Part shown: positions 42,183-52,498 of the stretch, in pieces
How the letters are laid out: every line of letters begins with the position of its first letter
Position numbering within the stretch: position 1 is the first letter of the stretch
Source: Petaurus breviceps papuanus
Lineage: Eukaryota; Chordata; Mammalia; Diprotodontia; Petauridae
NCBI GenBank assembly: GCA_028583685.1
Contig: JAMXIF010001210.1
Coordinates: 5,440,194 to 5,504,193, forward strand
Direction of reading: 5' to 3'
DNA length: 64,000 nucleotides
Program-made: the position numbers and the translations under genes
The notes under the pieces: model-generated
Database searches by the model: none
What the model was told of the DNA's origin: nothing
Seen by the model: only the letters and a program-made list of their open reading frames with translations

Positions 42183-44330
42183 CTTCCCTGACTTTGTGCT
42201 TTCTCATCAGTTTCTTAGTTAAAAAAAGAAAAAAAGATGGGGTATAAATTTTAACTTGAACTGTCTACCCAGGTGTTGATTTTTTTATCTTTATATCTGC
42301 TTTTCTTACATCTACCACAGAAGCTGATGATGTTCTTAATGACCAATATAAAATGTTTAATGACTCCTTTGTCCTATTATCTTAAACATAACAGATAATG
42401 GGTATAAGAACCAGAAGGAACTTGTTTTTATATATGAGAGTTCCAACAGTAAAGTTCTGCTAAATTCTTTTTCTGAGATCTATTGACCAAGCTACTCTGA
42501 TGGACTCTCTAGTTGCATCCACTTACTTGAAAACTCTAATTTAACTTCTGTCTCATATAGCCGGGGCTCCAGGACCCACTCTCCAAAGCCACACTCAGGC
42601 TAGCAGATCAGGTCCTTATGGAGAGGCTGACAACTTCTCAGGATTGCGGGATTCATAAGCCATCACTACCAACCTCCGCCATTGATTATTCTTTAATATC
42701 AATTAGCCAGTGTTATAATTATCGTTTAGAAACTAATATTTACTCAGGTAAGCATTTACTAAGTAAAAATATTTGGTACAAAACAGTTGCCCTCAAAATC
42801 TAGGACACCCTCTCCTATGAATACAAGGAGAAGTAAGTTCAAACTTAAAGACTTTTTGTAACAAAGGGATAACTCACAGTGTCCAGTTCCTGGAAGTCCT
42901 TTTCTCCTATTTCTGATGTTATCATGAATGTCCCTTTAGATATGGTTTCTGTTAAATTTCTTGTAGATTCCCAAATCTACCTTTATTGGTCATATCTAAT
43001 TCATCCTCAATTTTCAATGAAAATGCTATTATTAGTCACTGCTATTCAGGGGATCCTGTTTAGATTTGACCTTTCAAAGTCCGGAGGGTCTTCCTCTGAT
43101 TAAAGGGGGCAGAAGGAGAGATCATATTTCTTCTCCTCCGCCCCAAAAGATTCTTTCTCAGGGGATTGGCTAAAACTGCTTCCACAACTAGGCTGGTTTC
43201 TCGCCCCAATGTCTGATTCAGAACTAGCTTGCTATTTTTACCCCTTGAATACTTTATTTTCTAATTGTTTACTGGTGTTTTTTTTTTCTTTGACCTAGAA
43301 ATTGTGGATTTTGGCTCTGACATTCCTGGGGATTTTGAATTTGAATTATTGTTGTTGTTGTATTCCCCAAGAGGTAACCACCTCTGTATTCTTTCTATTT
43401 TCACTTTGTTTCCTTATGCTACTAGATCTGGGCTTTAAAAAAAAAAATTCTTGAAAGAGGGAATATTGGTTTCTATTTGGTCATGGTTTTCAAAAAATCT
43501 AATGGCTCTTAAATGAACTGGTTTTCCAGATAAGTTTTTTTTTCTTCTTAACAGCAAATACCTTACATTTTCTTCTTATTTTTTTCCATCTTTTTTGCTT
43601 TGTTCTATATTTCTTATTTTGTAGAGTTAAGTTTTGAGTGTTTGATTTTATTTTTAAGGTTGCTTACTATTTGGGTAGTTTTCTATCTTCTGTTCTAAGC
43701 TATACATTTCTTATCCAGTTTTACTTCCATAGATATTATTTCAATTCTAAGCAAATTTTTAATCTCATGTTTCATTTCTTCAATCCATTATCTCCCCGTT
43801 GGCTCTATCTGAACTTGTAAAGTTAGTTCTTTCTTCTGAGTTTCCCTCTTGGGCTTCTCTCAACCCATAATATTTTTTTTTTCATTTTGTAGGATATTTG
43901 TTCCCCCTGTACTTCCTTATCTCTAACATCAAAAACTAGAACTTTGTTCTTATGCTAGACACTATTCTTTTCCTGCAGTCTTGATCAGGTTTTTAATTCT
44001 ATTGGTGCTGCCCCCTCTGTTGTCTGGAAGGTATCATTACATCTGTCATTCTGGAAGTGGTAATTAGAACTAAATTCCACCCTCTGTAGTAAGTGCTGGA
44101 GCTCTTGGGGGTCACTTGGTGGCTTAACTTAATTAAAAAGCACTGGATGCATTTTTAAAATTCAATGTATCTTTTTTATTTTTCTATCTTAACAGAAGTC
44201 CACAATGGTTTTTTTTAATGTAGAATTTTTTTCCTTTACCTTTTCCCCTCTCTTCCTAGTGATCTGTATTCATTACTCAATGGTAATGCTTTCCCCCAGA
44301 ATACATCCCTCACTTTGGATATATACATAA
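42183..44330. other. Unassigned DNA, T-rich in its right part
   Basis: About 2.1 kb. The left part (42540-43250) is mixed sequence with ORFs of 61 and 74 codons and no motif. The right part (43250-44180) is T-rich on the plus strand and could be an antisense L1/HAL1 5' region, but blocks are not clear enough to call. No gene is visible. Confidence 0.4.
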
Positions 44331-44410
44331 AAACAAATAATATATATATATATATATAATACATGTATGTATGGATATGTATTATGTGTATACAGACATG
44401 TATATATGTG
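44331..44410. repeat. AT/TATG low-complexity tract
   Basis: TATATA run (44340-44358) followed by TATG and TACA alternations. Confidence 0.85.
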
Positions 44411-45454
44411 GGCATGCATTTATTTTAATATCTATCTGGTAGTTTCTAAGTTGCTCCCCCCATATGCATGTGTTAGAACTGATCCCTCTAGATACCAGAT
44501 CCCAAATTTAATCAGAATCTCCTTATAGTTTCCAGTGCTGATGATAAACCCCTGTAATAAATCACCCTTTCTTATTGTATACCACCCCTAAGTTTGAAGC
44601 AATATATATATATATACATATGTATATATATTTATATATTCTAGAATAGAACATTAGAACTTCTTGATATTTTTTCCCTAAGAAGCAACTCAATTATTGA
44701 AATGCGCACACACATCCATTGCTTTGTCTATCATCTGTGTTCTGCTATAGGCTCTGGCAATAAAAGTGATTGATTTGTAATCACTGGTCTTATTGAGCTC
44801 TGTTTCTCAGCACTATCTGGAGGCTTTCTACAAACAACACACAGGAAAGTTAATGTGAATGGAGTCAAATAACACCACCTGGAAAGCAGGGAATTGATTA
44901 CCACGTTCTCCTGCTAGGCAGCACTCTGCTGCCATTGTGTCCAACACTCCTGGTTGCACAGTTTGCAGAAAACCCCCAGAGAGCAGAGTGGATGATCAGA
45001 AAACAATGCCACAATGGATGATGAGCCCAGAAATGACAAAATCACTTCTCTGCATCATATGGAAATGTATCATCTGAAAACATGCTGCCCCAAGAAACCT
45101 GGGGTAAAAGAAAATAATGTTGATTCTTTCTTTTCTTTTCCTTCAACCCCCCACCTCCATTCTGACAGAAATCTATGTCCATCAGGAAAAATTTTGAAAG
45201 AGGAACATTTCTATAATGTATTATACACAAGCTTACTTTTCTTTAATGTTTTTCTTGTACTATATTTTTTTCTAAAAACCCCCAATTATTTATATATGTG
45301 TATTTTTTGCATATTATATATTTGCATGTATTTTATGCATATATATACACATATATGTATGTGTTTGTGTGTGTTTATTCATGCTAGATTTTAATTTTTG
45401 TCCATTTTTTTCTCTTTGAATAAATTTTAAGAAAGTTAATCAATGCCAAAGAAT
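44411..45454. other. Unassigned DNA
   Basis: Includes another TATATA patch near 44604-44638. The 126-codon ORF at 45014-45394 (plus) begins MDDEPRNDKITSLHHME but runs into low-complexity Tyr/Phe/Cys sequence. I recognise no domain and treat it as chance. Confidence 0.4.
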
Positions 45455-45940
45455 GGGAAACTCATAGGTTTAGAACTGGATGTGACTTCAAAATTCATCT
45501 AGTCCAGGTCTTCTTAAACTTTTTCCATTCAAGATACTTTTCTTTTGGCAGGGTTCCCTGGCATCATGTGGTCTAAGGGCATACACAGTGCAAAGTGTGC
45601 ATGTTTTGTGTTCAGAACCAAGGCTGCAGGGAAGTTGAGTGATGCTGTCAGAAACACCTCAGATTCATTACATGCTTTATTTTTAATTAATTTTTGATAG
45701 CTACCCATTCAGAAACCTTTCATTGTTCCTAAAGTTTTCACAACCCCATGTTGGGTTGTGACCCCTAGTTTAAGAAGCACTGATTAGTAGAACCCCCTCT
45801 TACACAGGTGAGGAAACTGAAGCCTAGACAGAATGGTAGATTGCCCAAGGTCACATAGGTCTTAAGTACTTCAGTCATAAATTAAATGTAGGCTTTTTGA
45901 CTCTAAATCCAGTTTCCTTTTCCACTGTGCCACAGATGGG
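45455..45940 (-). repeat. Ancient MIR-like unit interrupted by a MITE
   Basis: Left part GTTTAGAACTGGATGTGACT then TTCATCTAGTCCA; right part ACCCCCTCTTACACAGGTGA, GGAAACTGAAGCCTAGACAG, CCAAGGTCACATAGGTC and TTTTCCACTGTGCCACA. Joined across 45507-45783 they form the same unit as 40720-40915. Confidence 0.65.
45507..45783. mobile_element. hAT-like MITE with short TIRs
   Basis: Left end GGTCTTCTTAAACT and right end AGTTTAAGAAGCACTGA are inverted repeats (CTTCTTAAACT is exact). Next to the right end is ACAACCCCATGTTGGGTTGTG, itself a small palindrome. Flanks CTAGTCCA (45499-45506) and TTAGTAGA (45784-45791) fit a decayed 8-bp TSD, the hAT size. No coding capacity. It interrupts a MIR-like unit whose uninterrupted form is seen at 40720. 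Confidence 0.6.
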
Positions 45941-46714
45941 TAAATACTTATCTGACCCCAGCATTAGTAATGGTGAGGCTTTCATATTTCACAGATGATC
46001 CTCATATGGTTCAAAGTATATAAAAAACATGCAGGGGAAATGAACATTCCAGTACCAGTTACCCAAATAGAAGTTCTTCTTCTAATCCTCAAGGATACAC
46101 TTGGCCTTCATAACTTTGTCACCTCATCTATTTTTCTCAACATCGTCCTACTCAAATCTACAACTGATTTGAATACTTTATTATGGGGCTCATGTTTTTC
46201 ATTTAGCATTACCTATTTTGAGATCTCTCCTTTATGAATGAATGTATATTTCTATTATACATCCTTCTCCATTTCAAGATATGAAGAAACTTTTATAGGA
46301 TGAATAAACACCATCTCCCACCCCCCAAGAAAATCCTTTCACTAAATTAATTTAGACTCTGATATTTCTAAGAATGAATTAACATCAAGTTAAACAATAG
46401 AATCCATGAAACAAAGCATCTTATCATATGATAACACATATATTGATTGTACTTTACCTATATGAATCAGGATTTTTCTATTTTAAAATATTAACAACAT
46501 ACACATGCATATAGATCGCTGTGTAATCCAGAGATGATCAGCAAATACTGGTTTAAGAAATTCCTAGTTCATCGTTCTATATGACAAGGCCCACATTTGT
46601 TAGGTATACTCTGTTAAAAGGTCTAGTTCAACTTAACACATTGCCTGGCCCATGTTAAGAGCTGAATAAGTAAATATCAAATTGAATTAAAAAATATACA
46701 AATTTTCAGTACAA
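45941..46714. other. Unassigned DNA
   Basis: No named repeat. The 80-codon ORF 45995-46237 has no known motif. A weak L2-like phrase (CACATTGCCTGGCCCATGTT) lies near 46640. Confidence 0.4.
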
Positions 46715-46894
46715 CCTTTAGGATACTGTCTCAGTTCTCCTCTTACCTGTCTGACGAGTCCTCCACAGTTTCTTTATCATATGAATATCCATAACATTAT
46801 CCCTAAGTATTGATATATTGCAAGGTTCTGTCCTGGGCCATCTTTTATCAATGTATTCTCTCTCTCTTGGTAACTATCAGCTCAGATGCAGTGA

Positions 46895-46986
46895 GTTATA
46901 CACACATGTATATAGACACATACATACGTAAACACATATACTATACACATACCCACATATGTGAGTGTGTGTGTGTGTGTGTGTGC
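46895..46986. repeat. CACA/TATG/GTGT microsatellite
   Basis: ACACATG, TACATACG and a (GT)n run of about 20 bases inside the L2 copy. Confidence 0.9.
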
Positions 46987-47138
46987 ATACACAGCTGTAA
47001 TCTCTCTTCTGGGCTATAGCTCTACAACACTAACTGTATCCTGGACATTCACACTTGAGTGTTGACTGTCCTGTTGGCACTCAAACTCAACACATAAAAA
47101 ATAGAACTCATTATCTTCCTTCCCAAACCTATCTTCTT

Positions 47139-47440
47139 TTTTTTTTTTTAAGCAATTGGGGTTAAGTAACTTGCTCAAGGTTACACGGCCAGTTATTTCT
47201 GGGTGTGGTGCTGAGTATCTGAGCCCGGATTTGATCCAGGTCATCCCGACACTGGAGCCAGTGCTCTTACTCACTGAGCCACCTGGCCGCCCCTAAGCAA
47301 TTGGGGTTAAGTCACTTGCTCAAGGTTACATGGCCAGGTGTTTCTGGGTGGGTGCTAAGTGTCTGAGCCTGGGATTTGATCTCCAGGTCTTCTTAACACT
47401 GGAGCTGGTGCTCTTACTCGCTGTGCTACCTGGCCGCCCC
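47139..47440 (-). mobile_element. Head-to-tail CORE-SINE dimer with one TSD
   Basis: Two complete monomers in the same orientation. On the minus strand the first (47440-47296) runs GGGGCGGCCAGGTAGCACAG ... CCCAATTGCTTA and joins at once to the second (47295-47139), GGGGCGGCCAGGTGGCTCAG ... AATTGCTT plus poly-A. Only the second has the long A tail. AAACCTATCTTCTT flanks the pair at 47125-47138 and 47442-47455. No TSD lies between the monomers, so the dimer probably inserted as a unit. Both monomers are of the 'ACCCAGAAATAA' subfamily but differ at several sites. Confidence 0.92.
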
Positions 47441-47480
47441 CAAACCTATCTTCTTCAGAACTTCCTTATTTCTGTCATGG

Positions 47481-48004
47481 TGTAATGGGAATGCAAATTT
47501 GGAAGATCTTCCCTGCTCCTAGGCTAAAATGCACCTGAAGCCTGGGGAGGGAGGCTTGTTTTTCAGTAGATACTTTTTGATTGGCCAGTGAGTCAATAAG
47601 GTTGTTACATTCTCTGAGCCAGGAGAAGGCTATATAAGCCCTGATGTGTAGCTTTGTTTTGGGACTCACTTTGAGAAGTGTTTTGTGATTTGATCTGAAT
47701 TCTGGGAAGCCGTTGTTGAGAGTCCCCCGGCTTTGAAAAACCCAGATGTTGACTGGGTATGGATGTAATGGTTGGACAGTTTGGAAATCTGTCTACTTGA
47801 TCAGTTCCTGTCTTGATAATTCTGCCTGTATATTCTGAAGTTCGGGGTGCAGACCTTTTTCCCCTCAACAAGGTAAATGATATATGTCTGACTGATTAAA
47901 GTAAGCTTGTTAACCCATTTTGAGTTGCTTTCCTTTATCAAAGCAGATCCAAGAACCTGTATGGGCGGCAAACCCTAAGGACGCTTGGGGTGCTTGCTGC
48001 TACA
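47481..48004 (+). mobile_element. Solo LTR of an endogenous retrovirus-type element
   Basis: A 524-bp segment starts TGTAATGGGAATGC and ends TTGCTGCTACA, with CATGG duplicated at 47476-47480 and 48005-48009. Inside are a GATTGGCC CCAAT-type word (about 47579), a TATATAAGCC TATA box (47631) and an ATTAAA polyadenylation-type signal (47895), in the order expected of U3-R-U5 on the plus strand. No internal region is present. It interrupts an L2 copy and so is younger than that copy. Class is uncertain; a 5-bp TSD fits several ERV classes. It is a fossil with no coding part. Confidence 0.82.
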
Positions 48005-48860
48005 CATGGGTACCCCTAGCCTTTGAATTATTCATATTTGCAAACTTGCTGCCATCCTCATCTGTTCTTTCTTACTCAGCTTGTATAATTATAACTAGTT
48101 GCCAAACTTTGTTGTTATTATCTCCATAATATCTTTTATTATTTTTCTATCTTCTTTCTTCTATTAACTATCCTAGTTAAGGCCTTCATTAACTCTTGTC
48201 TGAATTGTAACATTGCAAGTGAATTCTAATTGCTCTCATTTCCCAAAGATGCTTCCTACTTGAATCTACCCTCCATGTAGCATCCAAAGTGATTTTCCTA
48301 AAGCACAGGTCTGATCATATCAAACCTGTACTTGATAAATCCCAGTGGTTGATTCCCGATTACCTCTCAGATCAAACAAAGCCTCTTTTGTTTGGTGTTT
48401 TAAAGCCTTTTTCAATATGAACCCAACTAACCTTTCTAACCTTGTTGCACATTACTTGGGATACTGCGGTCTAGTCTAATAAGTTTCTTTATGGTTCATC
48501 ATATACAATAATTCATCTCCTCTCGCTGTACCTTTGCATTGACTCTCCCCAATCTCTTGAATTATCTCCCTTCCCACTTCCAAGAATTCTGAGTTTCTTC
48601 CAAGGCTTAACTCAAATGTTGCTGTATACAGGAAGCATTATATGATTCCTGCAGCTACAGGTGCATTCTCTCCAGATTTCACTGTATGCAGTTTTTAACT
48701 TATTTTCTTTATGCCTACATATGTACTTGTTGTTTTCCCAAGTTTGATTGTAAGCTACTTCAGGGCAGAGACTGTATCACTTTTTGGCTCCATTTCTTTA
48801 GTATTTAGCATAGTGTCTGGCACTTGGGAAATATTTAATAGATGTGTTTTACTTGGCTGA

Positions 48861-48972
48861 TAAATACAACAGGAACTAGAATCTTCAAAGAATTATGACA
48901 TTGAAAATATTATCATTTCTATTGGTGAAAAGGTTGAACATCTGCAATGTAAAGCAAGCAGAGTAAACTTTT
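48861..48972. other. Unassigned stretch
   Basis: Between the L2 end and a SINE. Nothing is recognised. Confidence 0.35.
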
Positions 48973-49136
48973 TTTTTTTTGCCTTTTGGAGGGCAATTGA
49001 GGTTAAGTAACTTGTCCAAGGTTACATGGCTGTTTTTTTCTTCTTTTTTTTTGTTAAGTATCTGAGACTGTATCCGAACTCAGGTCCTCCTAACTCCAGG
49101 GCCAGTGCTTTACTAACTGTGCCACCTAGCCCCACA
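48973..49136 (-). mobile_element. WSINE1-like CORE-SINE with TSD
   Basis: On the minus strand: GGGGCTAGGTGGCACAGTTA, GCACTGGCCCTGGAGTTAGG, GACCTGAGTTCGGATAC, GTAACCTTGGACAAGTTACT and a CCTCCAAAAGGC A-rich tail. AGAGTAAACTTT occurs at 48960 and 49137 as the TSD. A T/C-rich stretch replaces part of the core. Confidence 0.92.
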
Positions 49137-49310
49137 AGAGTAAACTTTTCATACCAATTATTCTTATCTGAGGTGAATTAGAGCTTGTCATCACTGTTGT
49201 GGTGTAATAATCATAGCCAAGAGGAAATGGGGCATTATAACATTCATGCCAATCAACACAGAGAAATATAATAGAAAAAATGGAAACAACATCTTTGATA
49301 ATAATTTTTT
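49137..49310. other. Unassigned stretch
   Basis: Between a SINE and the half-L1. The right end, TCTTTGATAATAATTTTTT, may be one TSD copy of the half-L1. Confidence 0.4.
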
Positions 49311-50389
49311 TTACATTTTTCAAATGCTTTATTAACTTTTGATTTACATCATTCATTTCCACCAGATTTTGAGTTACAAATTTTCTCCCCGTTTTTCCCC
49401 TATCCACCACCCTAAAGTAGCAATCTCACAGGATATCCCCTCCTCCAATCTACTCTCCCATATTTTCTCCCATACCCTTTTCGACTTTTCCAGTGGACCT
49501 CTGTGCCCCAGTGCCTGTATATCTTATTTCCCAATTACGTGTAAAATAGTATTAATAATAGTGTGTGTGTGTGTATATATATATTTGAATATTTGATTTT
49601 AAAACTTTGAATTCCAGATTCATTCCCTTCCTCCCTTGTCACCTACCCTTACTGGGAAGATAAGCAGTTCAGTATAGGTTGTACATGTGTGGCTAATGCA
49701 AAACAATAACATACTAGATATATTGTAAAAGACTGACTATATTTCCCTCCCTCCTATCCTACCTCCCACTTGTTCTATTCTCTACTTTGACCCCATCCCT
49801 TTTCAAAAGTGAGTGCTTCCAACTTCCCTCCCCACCCTGCCTGCCCTCCTTTCCATCATCCCCCCTCTCATCCCCTTCCCCCCCTACTCTCCTGGAGGGT
49901 GAGATACCCTATTTAGTATGTATTTCATTCCCTCCTCAAGCCAAATTCAATGGGAATAAGGCTGACCCATTCCCTTTTGCTTTCCTATTCTTCCCCTCCA
50001 TTGTAACCATTTTCCCTTGCCTCTTCTGTATGAGAGAGTTTACCCCATTCTGTCTCTCCCCATCTCCTCTCATATTCTTCTCTCACCTCTTAATTTCACC
50101 TTTTAAGTATCATCCCCTTCCTGTTAAATTGGTCCTGTGCCCTCTATCTATGTATTCCTGTAAACATCTATACACACATTCACATAGGAATTCATATGCC
50201 CATATACCTTCATATATAGACATATATTTCTATTCCCTTCAACTATTGAGAAAAGTTTCATCAGTTACAATTATTGGTTTTCCATGTGGGAATGTTAATA
50301 GTTCAACTTTGATTGTTTATTTTCCCTATTTACCTTCTCATGCTTCTCTTGCTTCTTGTATCTGAATGTCAAATTTTCTATTCAACTCT

Positions 50390-51401
50390 GTTTTTTTTTT
50401 TTCAGCAAGAATGCTTGAAAGTCCTCTATCCCACTGAATGACCATATTTTCCCCTGAAAATTGATACTCAATTTTGCTGGGTAGGTGACTTTTGGTTTTA
50501 ATCCCAGCTCCTTTGACCTCCAGAATATCATATTCCAAGCCCTTTGATCCCTCAGAATAGAAGCTACCAGATCCTGGGTTATCCTGATTGTGTTTCCACA
50601 ATATTCAAATTGTTTCTTCCTGGCTGCTTGTAATATTTTCTCCTTAATCTGGGAATTCCAGAACCTGGCTATAATATTCCTAGGAGTTTTCTTTTTGGGA
50701 TTTTTTCAGGAGGTGTTCGGTGGATTCTTTCAACCTCTATTTTGCCCTATGGTTCTAAAACATCAGGGCAGTTTTCTTTGAGAACTTCCTGGAGGATGAT
50801 TTCTAGGTTCTTACTTTGATCATGGCTTTCAGGTAGTCCAATAATTTTTAAATTATCTCTCCTAGATCTATTTTCCAGGTCAGTGGTTTTTCCCATTTGA
50901 TATTTCATATTGCCTTCTATTCTTTCATTTATTTGGATCTATTTAATAGCATCTTGATTTCTCATAAAGTCATTAGCTTCCATTTGCTCCAATCTAATTC
51001 TGAAGCAATGATTCTCCTCATTGAGCTTTTGAGATTCTTTTTACATCTGGCAAATTTGGCTTTTTAAGGCATTCTTCTCCTCATTGCCTTTTTGAACCTC
51101 TTTTGCCATTTGAGTTAGTCTGTTTTTTAAGGCGTGATTTTCCTCAGTCAGGCTGTTGACTCTCGTAATTTTCTTGCATTGTTCTCATTTCTCTTCCCAA
51201 GTCTTCCTCCACTTCTCTTATCTGCTTCTTAAGGTCCTCTATTGCCTGTAATCAGCTCGTATTTTCCTTTGAAGCTTTTGGTGCAGGAGTTCTGACTTCA
51301 CTGTCTTCCTCCTGTTCCATGCTTTGCTCCTTTTTGTCCCCAAAATAGGAGTCTAATGTTGGAATCTCCTGTCTACTTTGCTTCCTTTGCCTGGTCATGT
51401 C
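50390..51401 (-). pseudogene. Broken HAL1/L1 ORF1p-like reading frame
   Basis: The start is taken at the ATG giving MTRQRKQSRQEIPTLDSYF, followed by an acidic stretch (KEQSMEQEEDSE). Next is a Lys/Glu/Asn/Leu-rich coiled-coil region (about 50890-51240), an RRM-like segment with NLKIIGLPES (50825-50854), and a C-terminal domain with KPKVTYPAKLSINFQGKIW. TYPAKL lies at 50469-50486. These parallel the human L1 ORF1p RRM (LRIIGVPES) and CTD (RISYPAKLSF). In intact relatives the protein trimerises and binds RNA. Here several stops and frameshifts break it, the first soon after residue 48 (ending KENTS), so no full protein is expected. Confidence 0.8.
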
Positions 51402-51511
51402 ACCCCTCAGTCTCTTGACCCCTTGGCTTTTTGCAACAATAGGACTCTGCCACCAGACAGGGGAGCTTTCATCCCACACACTGGGTTTTTCTCAGCTGCC
51501 AGAGGTATTAG

Positions 51512-52102
51512 ATGGGAAACCTCTCTGAGATCTCCACACACTCTGGCAAGCTGGACACATACCCCAGGACCTCCACCCTAGACTGCAATCTAGATCCAAG
51601 CATGTTAAAACAAGAGCAATTACCCCTCAGACTAGTGCTTGGTCCCCCTACACTCTGCAGGCCAGGAGCTGAAGCTGCCATGTGGCACTGGCTGGCTGTG
51701 CCAGTGTCACAGTGGCTTCTCACCCTGGGGGCAAAAGCCATGCACTCCCACTTACTGGCTCCCAAAGTCCAGACTGCACTGACCTCTCACTTTGTCCTTC
51801 ACATCTATGTGTTGATAAATCTGGAAATGGCCACAGCTGCTGCTGATCTGGAGTCCCTCCGGCCACGGCTGGTCAGGCTCACCCTGGGTCTAAAGCCTTG
51901 GCATGGGGCTATAGCCTTGGTGTGGGGCTGGGCTCGGCTCCCAGAGCACTGCGCCTGCCGGGCTGAGCGGGAGGTTAGCTTCTCTGTGTCATTTTGTGGG
52001 TTCTGCAGCTCCAAAATTTGTTTAGAGTCCCCTTTTTACATGGATTGGGGAAAGTGGAAGCCAGAGCAACGGGGAGGTCCTGCTTCTACTCTGCCATCTT
52101 GA
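51512..52102 (+). other. 196-codon ORF antisense to the HAL1 5' UTR
   Basis: The longest open frame of the window runs MGNLSEISTHSGKLDTYPRT... and ends ...RGGPASTLPS, entirely within the complement of the GC-rich half-L1 5' UTR. It resembles no protein I know. Primate L1 has a short antisense ORF0 in its 5' UTR driven by an antisense promoter; this is a positional parallel only. The high GC content of the 5' UTR lowers stop-codon frequency and may alone explain the length. Confidence 0.35.
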
Positions 52103-52112
52103 CTCTGCCCCC

Positions 52113-52498
52113 TCTTGGTAATAAAATTTTAAAAAAAACATTAAAAAGTCACTTTTTTTTCTTTAGGGGCACTTTTTCCTTTAGCTTTAATCCATAGTTA
52201 TTGCTTGTGTTAAAACACAATTTAGCTGTATTAGTGAAGGAAGTGTTTAAACATCATCAGTGAATTTATAGAATTTTGTTTAATAGTCGGTGGAAGCTAC
52301 AAAACTGGTATAGGTCGCATTTAAACTAATTCTAATCACTATATAAATTGGACAGCTAGAATTGGTCCACCTGTTGCACTCCGTCTTCTATAATTTGCTT
52401 AGTGTGTGGATTCATAGCAACTCAATTTGATTGCAAAGTCCATGAACTGAAGAATGGTTTATCAAATCACTTATAATTTGGAAACGAGAATAGATAAC
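52113..52498. other. Unassigned stretch
   Basis: No repeat family is named; no gene is visible. Confidence 0.4.

Larger units (their letters stand above)
46715..48860 (+). mobile_element. LINE-2 (L2), long 3' portion with two younger insertions
   Basis: The longest L2 copy here. Blocks in order: GCAAGGTTCTGTCCTGGGCC (46821), CTCAAACTCAACACATAAAA then AATAGAACTCATTATCTTCC (47082-47120), TTCCTTATTTCTGTCATGG (47462), CCTAAAGCACAGGTCTGATC (48297), CAGATCAAACAAAGCC, CTTCAGGGCAGAGACTGTAT (48758) and TAGTGTCTGGCACTTGGGAA near the 3' end. A SINE dimer (47139-47440) and a solo LTR (47481-48004) interrupt it; a TG/TATA microsatellite is at 46895-46986. No open L2 frame remains. Confidence 0.9.
49311..52112 (-). 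mobile_element. HAL1-like half-LINE-1, apparently end to end
   Basis: On the minus strand it starts GGGGCAGAGTCAAGATGGCA, the typical L1 5' UTR start, followed by a GC-rich 5' UTR of about 0.7 kb. ORF1 begins near 51401, and a 3' UTR of about 1 kb ends TTTGTAACTCAAAATCTGG plus an A-rich tail. There is no ORF2: ORF1 ends near 50390 and only 3' UTR follows. Flanks TCTTTGATAATAATTTTTT (49292) and TCTTGGTAATAAAATTTT (52113) may be an imperfect TSD of about 15 bp. The structure fits the known half-L1 (HAL1) class, which depends on L1 enzymes supplied in trans. Shorter relatives are at 19566-20560. Confidence 0.85.

Noticed and set aside
43250-44180. T-rich region considered as an antisense L1 5' region
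   Set aside because: I could not find ordered L1 or HAL1 blocks, so I left it unassigned rather than force a call.
45014-45394. 126-codon ORF beginning MDDEPRNDK
   Set aside because: The first third looks protein-like, but the rest is low-complexity Phe/Tyr/Cys sequence from TATA-type DNA. No splice signals or homology were recognised.
49787-50365. 192-codon plus-strand ORF, Pro/Ser/Leu/Phe-rich
   Set aside because: It is the complement of the purine-rich half-L1 3' UTR. Its composition follows from C/T-rich sequence, and no domain or start context supports it.
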